Assembly (NCBI RefSeq): GCF_038051995.1
Contig: NZ_CP150290.1
Coordinates: 2,222,001-2,286,000, forward strand
DNA length: 64,000 nucleotides
Reading direction: 5' to 3'
Source of the DNA: Paenibacillus sp. FSL H8-0537
GTDB taxonomy: Bacteria; Bacillota; Bacilli; Paenibacillales; Paenibacillaceae
Positions 52,304 to 61,381 of this stretch are shown here, in pieces. The position numbers and the translations under genes are program-made. Under the pieces are notes generated by a model. The model had not been told where the DNA came from. It ran no database searches and saw only the letters and a list, made by a program, of their open reading frames with translations. The number at the start of each line of letters is the position of its first letter. Positions within the stretch are counted from its first letter, which is position 1.

Positions 52304-54142
52304 ATGAAGAAGCTGTATATAGATGCGATTAAAAATAATTTATTTGTCAAAATTATGCTTGTTTTTGCTGTCATTATTGTGTGCGCTACGGCGATTCTCG
52401 CTTATTTTACAGTCGATTATATGTCCCAGTCGGTGGCTGACAATGAGCTGGAGAAGCAGAAAATGTCCATGGAGCGCGTCCATCAGCAGCTTGCTGGCAA
52501 GGCTCACGTCGTCCAGCAGCAGGTGCAGGACATTTACCGTGACCCGTCCTTTTCCTATTCCTTATCCTATTTGCTGAAGCATTCTTTTTCCGAATATATG
52601 AATTTCAAAATGGACAGCTATTACAATAACTTAGGCAGCGGTGTCGATGATTTGGATTTTTTCAAAAAAATGCTTGAAAATGATGCAGATATTGCGAATA
52701 TGCTGCTGTTCAGCTCCGAGAAGCAGTTTCTTTATATGTTCGGGCAAAGCAATTTGACGAAGCTGTATCAGACTCAGGCGTCAAAATCCTATGTTCCGGA
52801 TGCGATGGCGCTGGAAAGCAGCATCGTAGCTACGCCAAATCCATGGGTTCGCAGGACGATTGGCCAATGGGAAAACAAGCTTTTTTCCGTCAGAGTACAT
52901 ATCAATGAGGTAGGCACGCTGAGCAATGTCGGACAGCTGCTCGTCTTTTTTCAATCGGATGCACTGAAAACGGCGCTGGCGAGTGAGGGTCATGACAGGC
53001 AGGGCTATATTTTGATTTTGTCAGGAGATGGACAGGTCATTTTTGACTCCTCGGACCGTTATTACGGCAAGCTCTATCCCTATGTGGACAAAATAAAATC
53101 GGTGGACAGCCTTGCCTTTTTGGAGGAGGAATCCTATATTTCGATGCTCCCGTCCAGCAGCCTCGGCTACACTGTATTTGGCATTATGCCGAAGCGGGAA
53201 GTGGAAGCGATCTACGAGCCCATGAAAAATGCGGTCATTGCAGCGAGCCTTGCTTTTATTTTGATTACGATTTCCATTCCGTCCTTTGTCGTCTTTAATT
53301 TTTCACGCCGGACGAACCGGATTATCCGCTCGATGCGGCGGGTAGAGACTGGCGATTTGACCATTCGAATTGTCGACGAGAAGGAGGATGAGATCGGGCA
53401 GCTCTCGCAAGGCTTCAACAAAATGCTCGATGAGCTTTCGCGCCATATCGACCGGGTGTATGTGGCTGAGCTGAAGCAAAAGCATACGGAGTTTGCAGCG
53501 CTGCAGGCGAGGATTAATCCTCATTTTCTCTACAATACGCTTGAGGTCATTCGGATGAGGGCCCTTTCCCATGGCGCCGCCGATGTCAGCGAGATGATCT
53601 ATAGCTTGGCGGTGCTGTTCAAGAGCTTTGTCCAGCAGCAGACCGTCGTGACGATGGAGGAGGAGCTGGAAAATTGCCGTCTTTATTTGGAGCTGTTTCG
53701 CATTCGCTACAAGGATCGTTTTGCCTACGTCATTGGTTGTGATCCTGAGCTGAAGGAGCGCATGATGATCAAAATGTCGCTGCAGCCGATTGTGGAAAAT
53801 TATATTGTCCATGGCCTGCGCTCGGAGGAGGAGGACAACCTCATTAAAGTGAGCGCCACGTTGGAAAACGAAAGGGTGACGATCGTAGCGGAGGATAACG
53901 GAGCAGGCATTAGCAAGGAACGGCTGGAGCAGATTAAACGCTCTCTTGGCAGGTATGCGGTTCAGGAGCCGGATGATTCGCTTGGACTGCGGAGTGTGAA
54001 AGAAAGGCTTGAATTGATTTATGGCAAAGACGGAAGGTTCGACATCGAGAGCATCCAAGGAAAAGGGACGAGGGTTACCTTCAGCTTCCCGGCTTTAAGG
54101 AAAGGAGAGATGGAAAATGTACCGCGTATTTCTGGTAGATGA
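52304..54142 (+). CDS. sensor histidine kinase, YesM family (glycan locus)
   Basis: The 612-residue membrane kinase has one helix near residues 13-35 (FVKIMLVFAVIIVCATAILA), an extracellular domain of ~280 residues and a second helix near 308-330. HAMP follows, then LQARINPHFLYNTLEVIRMR with the phospho-accepting His, and HATPase motifs IVENYIVHG and AEDNGAGI. It overlaps the response regulator gene by 26 bases. It probably senses a released oligosaccharide or its binding-protein complex. Confidence 0.94.
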   Translation: MKKLYIDAIKNNLFVKIMLVFAVIIVCATAILAYFTVDYMSQSVADNELEKQKMSMERVHQQLAGKAHVVQQQVQDIYRDPSFSYSLSYLLKHSFSEYMNFKMDSYYNNLGSGVDDLDFFKKMLENDADIANMLLFSSEKQFLYMFGQSNLTKLYQTQASKSYVPDAMALESSIVATPNPWVRRTIGQWENKLFSVRVHINEVGTLSNVGQLLVFFQSDALKTALASEGHDRQGYILILSGDGQVIFDSSDRYYGKLYPYVDKIKSVDSLAFLEEESYISMLPSSSLGYTVFGIMPKREVEAIYEPMKNAVIAASLAFILITISIPSFVVFNFSRRTNRIIRSMRRVETGDLTIRIVDEKEDEIGQLSQGFNKMLDELSRHIDRVYVAELKQKHTEFAALQARINPHFLYNTLEVIRMRALSHGAADVSEMIYSLAVLFKSFVQQQTVVTMEEELENCRLYLELFRIRYKDRFAYVIGCDPELKERMMIKMSLQPIVENYIVHGLRSEEEDNLIKVSATLENERVTIVAEDNGAGISKERLEQIKRSLGRYAVQEPDDSLGLRSVKERLELIYGKDGRFDIESIQGKGTRVTFSFPALRKGEMENVPRISGR

Positions 54143-55679
54143 TGAGCCGTTTATATTAGAGGGCCTATATGATGCAGTAGACTGGGCAGCCCACGGTCTG
54201 GAGCTGACGGGAAAAGCGGAAAATGGCCGCAAGGCACTCGAATTGCTGCAGCAGGTTCCTGCTGATTTGCTCATTACCGATATTTCCATGCCTATTATGA
54301 ATGGGCTGGAGCTGATTCGGGCTGCGCGAGCAATCAGGCCGGAGCTGAAGGTCATTATTTTGAGCGGGTTCAATGATTTTGAATATTTAAAAGAAGGCAT
54401 GCAGCTCGGCATTGAAAACTATTTGCTGAAGCCGCTTAATTTCGCTGAGCTGACCTCGACGCTTGCCCATACGGTCAAGAAGCTGGATGAAACGAGAAGA
54501 AGCAGCGTGCTCGAAGCTGAGAAAGTAGATATTTTGAAAGACACGATTCTTTATCGCTGGCTGACCGCTGCGATCGATGCCGTTCAATTGCAGGAGCGGG
54601 CAGCGATGCTGGACATTTCTTTCAGCGGCCGTTATATTTCCACGATGCTGCTTAGAGGAGGCAGCGAGCGGGAGGATGGACTCCTGCAAGAGCTGCGGCA
54701 AACGGCAAATGCCAGCGGAGACAGGCTGTTTCTGCAAAATGTGGAGGGCGATGCCGTGCTTGTGTTTATGGCGGAGGAGGAAGCGGATTGCGCGGCCAAA
54801 GCTATGCAATTTGCCGTGCAGCTAAGGCAGAGGGAGGAGGCGCGTCCTTATCGGATTTCGATCGGCTCCCCGCAGGCTAGAGGAGCGCAGGAGGCGCTCA
54901 GCTATGAGCATGCGCTGCGGGCTCAGGAGTATTTTTTGCTGCTGCATAAGGAAGAAATTGCTTTGTATGAGGATTATGCGGCAAGAAGGGATGAGCAGCT
55001 CCCTGATGCAGCATTAAACTGGGCCAGCTACAGGAAGAAGGTTTCCGCTGCGGATACGGAGGCGCTTGTCGCTGAGCTGACAGACGACTTCCAGGCGATT
55101 CAAGCGTCTAGCGCAGCGACGCCTAGCAGGCTTCGCATGTTGGTGATGCAAACGCTGCTCTGGCTGCATCAGGAGATGGGAGGAGCCAATACGGTTAATG
55201 CCATTATTGCGGAGCATATGAATGCTTCCTTTAACAAGGCGGCGAAAGCGTCCGAATGGGAGGAGCTGCTTGCCATTATGACCGGTACGATCCGTGGCAT
55301 GTCCACGATGCTTATTAAAGAGAAGACCAATCCCACGGTTAAGCTGGTGCTGAATGACGTGGAGAAATTTTTTGCCACCGATCTGTCCCTTAAGCAGCTG
55401 GCGCACAAATACCATATTCATCCGGTTTATTTAGGCAAGCTGTTCCAGCAGGAAACGGGGGAAAGCTTTACGGAATACGTCAACAAACACCGAATCGAGC
55501 AGTCCAAGCTGCTGCTCCGAACAACCGCGCTGAAGGTCCATGAAATTTCCCGAAACGTCGGCTATTGGGACAGCGGCTATTTTCATAAACAGTTTAAAAA
55601 ATATGTTGGCGTAACGCCAGCCGATTATAAAAGCATGATATTTGCAGCAAGCGGCGAACCCGATGACTTAAATACATAA
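54117..55679 (+). CDS. AraC-type response regulator, YesN family (glycan locus)
   Basis: The 520-residue regulator has a receiver domain with acidic D8-D9, phospho-acceptor D55 (LLITDISMP) and Lys in YLLKPLN. The last ~100 residues have two HTH motifs (LSLKQLAHKYHIHPVYLGKL; HEISRNVGYWDSGYFHKQFK). It is the best candidate to bind the element repeated before the GH26, GH85 and binding-protein genes. GGAAAGGAGAGATGG precedes the ATG. Confidence 0.95.
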   Translation: MYRVFLVDDEPFILEGLYDAVDWAAHGLELTGKAENGRKALELLQQVPADLLITDISMPIMNGLELIRAARAIRPELKVIILSGFNDFEYLKEGMQLGIENYLLKPLNFAELTSTLAHTVKKLDETRRSSVLEAEKVDILKDTILYRWLTAAIDAVQLQERAAMLDISFSGRYISTMLLRGGSEREDGLLQELRQTANASGDRLFLQNVEGDAVLVFMAEEEADCAAKAMQFAVQLRQREEARPYRISIGSPQARGAQEALSYEHALRAQEYFLLLHKEEIALYEDYAARRDEQLPDAALNWASYRKKVSAADTEALVAELTDDFQAIQASSAATPSRLRMLVMQTLLWLHQEMGGANTVNAIIAEHMNASFNKAAKASEWEELLAIMTGTIRGMSTMLIKEKTNPTVKLVLNDVEKFFATDLSLKQLAHKYHIHPVYLGKLFQQETGESFTEYVNKHRIEQSKLLLRTTALKVHEISRNVGYWDSGYFHKQFKKYVGVTPADYKSMIFAASGEPDDLNT

Positions 55680-55694
55680 AGAGAGGCCTTGTAT

Positions 55695-55749
55695 ATGTTT
55701 ATTTTGAACAGCGATTGTTTAGTTTCTTCTCTATTTGAAAGTGCTTACA
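55695..55749 (+). promoter_or_regulatory. conserved upstream element 3 with cre-like site
   Basis: TTTATTTTGAACAGCGATTG through CTATTTGAAAG resembles elements 1 and 2 at 46325 and 49265. It overlaps TGAAAGTGCTTACA at 55736-55749, which matches the CcpA cre consensus at 13 of 14 positions. So the binding-protein gene may be induced by the AraC-type regulator and repressed by CcpA. It lies 67 bases before the start codon. Confidence 0.6.
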
Positions 55750-55816
55750 TCCGGTAATCTACAAGTAAGCGTTAAGCGATAGTCAAGGGGATGCAAACAA
55801 AGGGAGGTAACGATTG

Positions 55817-57322
55817 ATGAGACAAAACAAAAGCTGGATGATGCTGCTCGCGGTGCTGCTTTCATTCTCGATGCTGCTAGGGGCATGCAGCTCAAACGGC
55901 GGGGCAAAAGAAACGAGTGCAACGGCGGAGAGCGGCAGCAGCGGTGGCAATACAGTTAAAGATGAAACGGTGGAGCTGAGCTGGTACACAATCGGAACCC
56001 CGCAAAAGGATGTAAACCGCGTTATGGAGGAAGTCAGCAAATATACAGCCGAGAAAATTGGCGTAACGATCAAAATGACCCAAATTGATTGGGGCGATTA
56101 TACGCAAAAAATGCAAATCGCTACCTCATCAGGAACGCCTATGGACATCATGTTTACTTCTTCATGGGCATTCGATTACGTGCAAAATGCCCGTAAAGGA
56201 GCCTTTTATGAAATCGATGATTTATTGAAGGAGCAGGGCAAAGGAATTGTGGAGACGCTTGATCCGGCCTTTCTTGAAGGCTCCAAGGTAGATGGTCACA
56301 ACTACGGCATTCCGGCGAAAAAAGAGCTTCCGGCGCTTGAAGTATGGCGCTTTAACAAAACCCTGCTGGATAAATACAATTTGAGCATGGATGGCATCTA
56401 TACGCTGGAAAGCATAGAGCCGCTGCTGAAAACGATTAAAGACAGCGAGCCGGATATTACGCCATTCGCTATAACGAAGGATTATATGCCCGTGCTGCCG
56501 TACGATTATTTGATCTCCAACCTGCCAATGGTCGTAAGCTTGGATAAAGGCGACTACAAAGTCGTAAACGTGCTGGAGACGCCGGAGCTTAAGGCAGCGC
56601 TTGATACGATGCACAGCTACTACAAGAAGGGCTACGTTTCGCCAGAGGCGGCAACGACCAATGGGCTGGACGATACGCAAAAATCCGGCAAATGGTTCCT
56701 TGACCGCGCAGCGACGACGCCTTTCGCCGATAATCTGTGGAGTGCAAGCTATGGTTATCCGGTCGTATCAACGCCTGCGAGCGAATCAATGATTTTCAAC
56801 TGGTCCGTCATGGGCTCGATGCAGGCGATTTCGGCTAATTCGGAGCATCCAGAAAAAGCGATGGAATTTCTGAACCTGCTGAACACCGATCCGGTATTGC
56901 GCAATATGATCGATTCCGGCATCGAAAACGTCCATTACAAGAAAACGGCTGACAATGCGATGGAGAACTTGGATGAGTCTAAAAATTATGATATGCCGAC
57001 CTTCTCGCTTGGCAATGTGACGTTGACGTATCTCAATACGGGTGATCCTGAGAACAAATGGGATGAATACAAAGTGTTCAATGAAGCGGGCAAAGTAGCT
57101 CCAACGCTGGGCTTCAACTTTGACTCAACGAGCGTCACGACCGAGCTGGCATCGATTCAGAACGTCAAAGGCGAGTTCTGGTCGGCGCTAATGACGGGTA
57201 CGGTTGATCCAAATGAATATTTGCCAAAGGCGATTGAGAAGTTTAAAGCAGCAGGGCTGGATAAAGTTATTGCGGAAGCACAGACCCAGCTTGATGCGTG
57301 GAAAGCGGCGAATCCTAAATAA
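55817..57322 (+). CDS. ABC transporter sugar-binding lipoprotein, LplA/YtcQ type
   Basis: This 501-residue extracellular binding protein has a signal peptide with lipobox MLLGAC. Further features are LSWYTIGTPQKDVNRVMEEV, MDIMFTSSWAFDYV and KAMEFLNLLNTDPVLRNMID, typical of the LplA/YtcQ group. It probably binds oligosaccharides released by the GH26 or GH85 enzymes. GGGAGGT precedes the ATG at 55817. Two permease genes follow after an attenuator-like hairpin; no ATPase gene is nearby. Confidence 0.92.
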   Translation: MRQNKSWMMLLAVLLSFSMLLGACSSNGGAKETSATAESGSSGGNTVKDETVELSWYTIGTPQKDVNRVMEEVSKYTAEKIGVTIKMTQIDWGDYTQKMQIATSSGTPMDIMFTSSWAFDYVQNARKGAFYEIDDLLKEQGKGIVETLDPAFLEGSKVDGHNYGIPAKKELPALEVWRFNKTLLDKYNLSMDGIYTLESIEPLLKTIKDSEPDITPFAITKDYMPVLPYDYLISNLPMVVSLDKGDYKVVNVLETPELKAALDTMHSYYKKGYVSPEAATTNGLDDTQKSGKWFLDRAATTPFADNLWSASYGYPVVSTPASESMIFNWSVMGSMQAISANSEHPEKAMEFLNLLNTDPVLRNMIDSGIENVHYKKTADNAMENLDESKNYDMPTFSLGNVTLTYLNTGDPENKWDEYKVFNEAGKVAPTLGFNFDSTSVTTELASIQNVKGEFWSALMTGTVDPNEYLPKAIEKFKAAGLDKVIAEAQTQLDAWKAANPK

Positions 57323-57334
57323 TCCGTGAATAGG

Positions 57335-57369
57335 GAGAGGCGAATTTTCGGATTTGCCTCTCTTTTTTT
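57335..57369 (+). terminator. terminator-like hairpin between binding protein and permeases
   Basis: GAGAGGCGAA pairs with TTTGCCTCTC across an 8-base loop, followed by seven T. Its place inside the transport operon suggests partial termination, so that less permease than binding protein is made. Confidence 0.8.
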
Positions 57370-57418
57370 ATAACGATAACGAGCATTGATAAGTTGGCGG
57401 TGTAAGGAGATGAACGAC

Positions 57419-58360
57419 ATGTTCGACAAGCTGAAAATATTTTCACGGGACATCCTGCGCAATCGAGCGATGCTCTTGATGGTGCTGCCAGGCGCCCTCT
57501 GGTTTTTGCTTTTTTCCTACCTGCCAATGGCGGGAACGATTATTTCCTTTAAACAGTACAGATACAGCAAGGATGGCTTTTTTGCCAGCATCATGAATAG
57601 CAAGTGGGTGGGTCTAGACAACTTTAAGTTTTTGTTCAGCACCTCGGATGCTTATATCATTACGCGCAATACGGTGCTTTATAATGCAGCCTTTATTATT
57701 TTAGGGCTTATCTTGGCCGTTGCGATGGCGATTATTTTAGTCGAACTTACGAATAGGCGGCTGAGCAAGCTTTTTCAAACCGCAATGTTTATGCCTTATT
57801 TTCTATCGTGGGTCATTGTCGGCTATTTTGTATTCAGCTTCCTCAGCTTTGATAAAGGGCTGATGAATAAAACGCTCGAATGGATGGGCATGGAGCGAAT
57901 TAATTGGTATTCGGAGCCCTCCAAATGGCCGTTTATTCTCGTATTGGTCAACCTGTGGAAAGGCGTTGGCTACAGCAGCGTCGTGTATTTGGCGGCTATT
58001 ATGGGAATTGACCGCTCGCTTTATGAGGCTGCGATGATTGACGGTGCAGGCAAATGGAAGCAAATTACGAATATTACGATTCCGCTGCTCGCTCCGGTCA
58101 TATCGATTATGACGCTGCTCGCTGTCGGAAAAATCTTTTACGCGGATTTTGGACTCTTTTATCAGGTGCCAAGGGATTCAGGGCTGCTGTATTCGATGAC
58201 CAACGTCATTGATACGTATGTGTTCCGAGGCTTGAAAGTAAACGGCGAAATCGGCATGAGTACGGCTGCCGGGCTTTATCAGTCCTTCATCGGATTTCTG
58301 CTTGTTATGCTGTCCAACTACATCGTCAGAAGAAAAAATAAGGATAATGCCTTGTTTTAA
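57419..58360 (+). CDS. ABC transporter permease, LplB type
   Basis: The 313-residue protein has about six membrane helices, starting with MLLMVLPGALWFLLFSYLPM. The EAA loop is LYEAAMIDGAGKWKQITNIT. I chose the ATG at 57419, with AAGGAG nine bases upstream; a second ATG at 57410 is too close to that site. It pairs with the permease at 58379. Confidence 0.92.
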   Translation: MFDKLKIFSRDILRNRAMLLMVLPGALWFLLFSYLPMAGTIISFKQYRYSKDGFFASIMNSKWVGLDNFKFLFSTSDAYIITRNTVLYNAAFIILGLILAVAMAIILVELTNRRLSKLFQTAMFMPYFLSWVIVGYFVFSFLSFDKGLMNKTLEWMGMERINWYSEPSKWPFILVLVNLWKGVGYSSVVYLAAIMGIDRSLYEAAMIDGAGKWKQITNITIPLLAPVISIMTLLAVGKIFYADFGLFYQVPRDSGLLYSMTNVIDTYVFRGLKVNGEIGMSTAAGLYQSFIGFLLVMLSNYIVRRKNKDNALF

Positions 58361-58378
58361 ACGAAGGAGGAGCTATAG

Positions 58379-59290
58379 GTGCCCGTAAAAAAACCAAAGC
58401 GTTTCGATCAAATCTCACCTGCTGCCAACTTTCTCCTGAGCCTGCTGACAGGTGTTATTGCAATTGCTTGCGTCTTTCCTTTTGTGTTCGTCGTCATCAT
58501 TTCATTTACAAATGAAAAATCGCTCGCCTCGAACGGCTACCGCATTATTCCGAAGGAATGGAGCCTGGAGGCGTACCAATATATATTCCGGACAGGCGAG
58601 GCGCTGCTGCGCTCGTATGGCGTTACGATTTTTGTAACGGTCGTCGGTACGCTATTGAGCCTTGTCATCATTACGCTTTATGCGTACGCTATTTCCCAGA
58701 GAAGCTTTAAATATCGTCGCTTATTCAGCTTTTTTGCGATTTTTACGATGTTGTTCAACGGCGGTATGGTGCCGACCTTTATCGTCGTTACACAGCTGCT
58801 GCATATGAAGGATACGATATGGGCGCTCATTATGCCGATGCTCGTCAATGCGTTTTATATCCTCATTATGCGAACGTTTTTCATTACGATGGTGCCTACC
58901 GCCATTATTGAATCGGGGAAAATAGACGGGGCAAGCGAGCTGCAAACGTTTATTCGGCTCGTGCTGCCGCTGTCGCTTCCCGGTCTTGCTACGATTGGCT
59001 TATTCAATACGCTCGGCTATTGGAATGACTGGTTTAATGCACTCTTGTATATTGATTCGCCCAATCTGGTGCCGCTGCAATCGATGCTGATGCGAATTGA
59101 AACGAGCATGCAGTTCATTATGCAAAATTCGACCAATGCGGCGCTTAGCACCGGCATATTGCAGAACATGCCGCAGGATACATCGCGAATGGCAATGGTC
59201 GTGCTGGCGACGGGACCGATCGTGCTGGCGTATCCTTTTTTCCAGCGCTACTTCGTTCAAGGGCTGACGATAGGGGCGGTAAAGGAATAG
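58379..59290 (+). CDS. ABC transporter permease, LplC/YtcP type
   Basis: The 303-residue protein has six membrane helices, the first around LLTGVIAIACVFPFVFVVII. The EAA loop is AIIESGKIDGASELQTFIRL. GTG start with AAGGAGGAG upstream, 18 bases after the previous gene. It completes the second importer in the window. Confidence 0.92.
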   Translation: MPVKKPKRFDQISPAANFLLSLLTGVIAIACVFPFVFVVIISFTNEKSLASNGYRIIPKEWSLEAYQYIFRTGEALLRSYGVTIFVTVVGTLLSLVIITLYAYAISQRSFKYRRLFSFFAIFTMLFNGGMVPTFIVVTQLLHMKDTIWALIMPMLVNAFYILIMRTFFITMVPTAIIESGKIDGASELQTFIRLVLPLSLPGLATIGLFNTLGYWNDWFNALLYIDSPNLVPLQSMLMRIETSMQFIMQNSTNAALSTGILQNMPQDTSRMAMVVLATGPIVLAYPFFQRYFVQGLTIGAVKE

Positions 59291-59294
59291 GCAA

Positions 59295-59340
59295 CCCTTG
59301 AAATTTCACCTATTGCGGCTGATTCAAAGAATTTCAAGGG
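59295..59340. other. inverted repeat after the last permease
   Basis: CCCTTGAAATT at 59295-59305 and AATTTCAAGGG at 59330-59340 form an 11-bp stem with a 24-base loop and no T-run. It starts right after the permease stop and may protect the mRNA end. Confidence 0.5.
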
Positions 59341-59469
59341 TAATGGCGATCGAAAGCCAATCTTTTCATGCAGCGCAGCTTCTTTTTCACCATACGTTTT
59401 TGCCTGACGTTTAGGCTTGCAATGATTTTCACGTTCCGCTATACTGTCTATAATCTAATACATGTTATA

Positions 59470-59712
59470 CGTTGATAGAGCGCAGTAGCAGCTTTGTCCC
59501 TGTTGCAGAAAGTCAGGGGTTGATGAGACCTGACACATACAAGGGCTGCGAATTACACTCTGGAGTATCTTGGGTAATGCCAAGCGGCAGGGCGAACGAT
59601 ATTTCGTCAAAAGCGGTATGAACAGCATTTTTCAAGCTGTTTGTGCAAGTTGGGTGGTACCACGGTTATTCAATCGTCCCTATGTCTCCAGTAGACGAGG
59701 GGCGATTTTTTG
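59470..59712 (+). promoter_or_regulatory. T-box riboswitch of tyrS
   Basis: The leader has the T-box sequence TGGTACCACGG at 59655-59665 and a terminator TCGTCCCT/AGGGGCGA followed by T6 at 59674-59711. A likely specifier is the Tyr codon TAC at 59554-59556, in AATTACACTC. Uncharged tRNA-Tyr would stabilise the antiterminator and allow tyrS transcription. The gap to tyrS is unusually long (about 290 bases). Confidence 0.9.
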
Positions 59713-59773
59713 TTGCCCAAGCGTAAACGGCTATAGCCGTCCTTTGGCGGCAAGGCTTCCGTTTCGAGGGTGG

Positions 59774-59820
59774 AATATAAGCCTATTTATAAGTGCAAAA
59801 CTTATAAATTTTTATATTTC
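59774..59820. repeat. 47-bp palindromic repeat, copy 1
   Basis: AATATAAGCCTATTTATAAG and the rest match 59875-59921 at nearly all positions. The inner TTATAAGT..ACTTATAA forms a hairpin, and the outer AATATAAG..TTTTATATTT extends it. It sits between the T-box terminator and tyrS. Confidence 0.7.
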
Positions 59821-59874
59821 AAGCAAAAACGACTTCGTCGTCCTTCTGGGACGTGCGAAGAGCTTTGTCGGAGA

Positions 59875-59921
59875 AATATAAGCTTATTTATACGTGAAAA
59901 ACTTATAAATTCTTATATTTT
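59875..59921. repeat. 47-bp palindromic repeat, copy 2
   Basis: This is a second copy, 101 bases after the first, with AATATAAGCTTATTTATACG and AACTTATAAATTCTTATATT. The sequence between the copies is GC-rich and holds short inverted words (ACGACTTCGTCGT). No gene lies between. Confidence 0.7.
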
Positions 59922-60004
59922 GAAAAAGCCTTGCTCAGTGCGTTATTGCGCTCATTAACGTAAAACATGACCACTATTATCGAATGGAAAAGGGGTTGTT
60001 TGCT

Positions 60005-61264
60005 TTGAATATTATGGATGAACTCGGATGGCGCGATGCCATTAACCAGCAGACGGATGCGGAGGGACTTCGCGAGCTGACGAATACGAAGGCAGTGTCG
60101 CTGTACTGCGGCGTTGACCCGACTGGCGACAGCATGCATATCGGCCACTTGATTCCGTTTATGATGCTGAAACGTTTTCAACTCGCGGGCCATCGCCCCG
60201 TTATTCTGATTGGCGGAGCGACCGGAACGATTGGTGATCCAAGCGGACGCCAGACTGAGCGCTCGCTGCAAACGCTGGAGCAGGTGCAGGCAAATGTTGA
60301 TGCGTTAAGTGCACAGCTGAAAAAGCTTTTTATGACCGACGGCGACAACCAGGTGCGCATGGTCAATAACTACGACTGGACGCACAAAATCAATGTCATT
60401 GAGTTTTTGCGCGACTTCGGTAAAAACTTCAGCATCAATACGATGCTGGCGAAAGACATCGTCTCTAGCAGACTCGATAGCGGCATTTCGTTCACCGAGT
60501 TTTCGTACCAAATTTTGCAGTCGCTTGACTACCTACACCTGTTCCAGAACGAGGATGTGCAGCTGCAAATCGGTGGCTCCGATCAATGGGGCAATATTAC
60601 GAGCGGCCTTGACCTGATTCGGAAAAAAGAAGGCTCAGAGGCGAAAGCGTTCGGCCTGACGATTCCGCTCATGCTGAAAGCCGACGGCACGAAATTCGGC
60701 AAAACGGCGGGCGGCGCGATCTGGCTTGATCCGAACAAAACGACGCCATTCGAGTTTTACCAGTTCTGGGCGAATACCGATGACCGCGATGTCGTGAAAT
60801 ACTTGAAATTCTTCACGTTCCTGAGCAAAGCGGAAATTGAAGCGCTTGAGGAGAAGGTGCAAACCGAGCCTCATAAACGAGAAGCACAGAAGGCGCTGGC
60901 AGAGGAAATGACGAGATTCGTGCACAGCGAAGAGCTGCTGGAGCAGGCGAAGCGCATTACAGCAGCGTTGTTCAGCGGCGACATTCGCTCGCTGACAGCG
61001 GACGAAATCGAGCAGGGCTTTAAAGAAATGCCGACCTTCACAGCGGACGGGGAGCCGAAAAACATCGTCGACTGGCTCGTCGATCTCGGCATTGAGCCTT
61101 CCAAGCGCCAAGCGCGCGAGGATATTACGAAGGGCGCCATCTCCATGAACGGCGAGAAGGTGACGGAGCTTGAATTTACCGTTACAGCGGAGCATGCAAT
61201 TGGCGGACGGTTCATCATTATTCGCAAAGGTAAAAAAAGCTACAGCTTGGTGAAGCTGGGTTAG
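60005..61264 (+). CDS. tyrS: tyrosyl-tRNA synthetase
   Basis: The enzyme attaches Tyr to tRNA-Tyr. The class I signature is HIGHLIPFMM (HIGH) and the KMSKS loop reads KFGKTAGG, as in TyrS. Specificity residues lie in LYCGVDPTGDSMH and the DQWGN motif in QIGGSDQWGNITSG. An S4-type RNA-binding domain is at the C-terminus (PSKRQAREDITKGAISMNGE). I prefer the TTG at 60005 (NIMDELGWRDAINQQTD), with AAGGGG upstream; the ATG at 59984 would add seven residues and overlap that site. Length 419 is normal. Controlled by the T-box upstream. Confidence 0.95.
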   Translation: MNIMDELGWRDAINQQTDAEGLRELTNTKAVSLYCGVDPTGDSMHIGHLIPFMMLKRFQLAGHRPVILIGGATGTIGDPSGRQTERSLQTLEQVQANVDALSAQLKKLFMTDGDNQVRMVNNYDWTHKINVIEFLRDFGKNFSINTMLAKDIVSSRLDSGISFTEFSYQILQSLDYLHLFQNEDVQLQIGGSDQWGNITSGLDLIRKKEGSEAKAFGLTIPLMLKADGTKFGKTAGGAIWLDPNKTTPFEFYQFWANTDDRDVVKYLKFFTFLSKAEIEALEEKVQTEPHKREAQKALAEEMTRFVHSEELLEQAKRITAALFSGDIRSLTADEIEQGFKEMPTFTADGEPKNIVDWLVDLGIEPSKRQAREDITKGAISMNGEKVTELEFTVTAEHAIGGRFIIIRKGKKSYSLVKLG

Positions 61265-61381
61265 AGCTGCATGGTTAAGCTGGGTTAGTGTAGCCCAGCA
61301 GAGCAGCTCAGCTGAAGCAGCAATGCAGTTTTGTTAGAGAATCGCAGCTGCTGCAGTTGGGTTAGTCCGAGACGGTTAGCT

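Noticed and set aside
59570..59881. 103-codon + strand frame in the tyrS leader
   Set aside because: It runs through the T-box antiterminator and terminator and the palindromic repeat; these are RNA elements, not coding.
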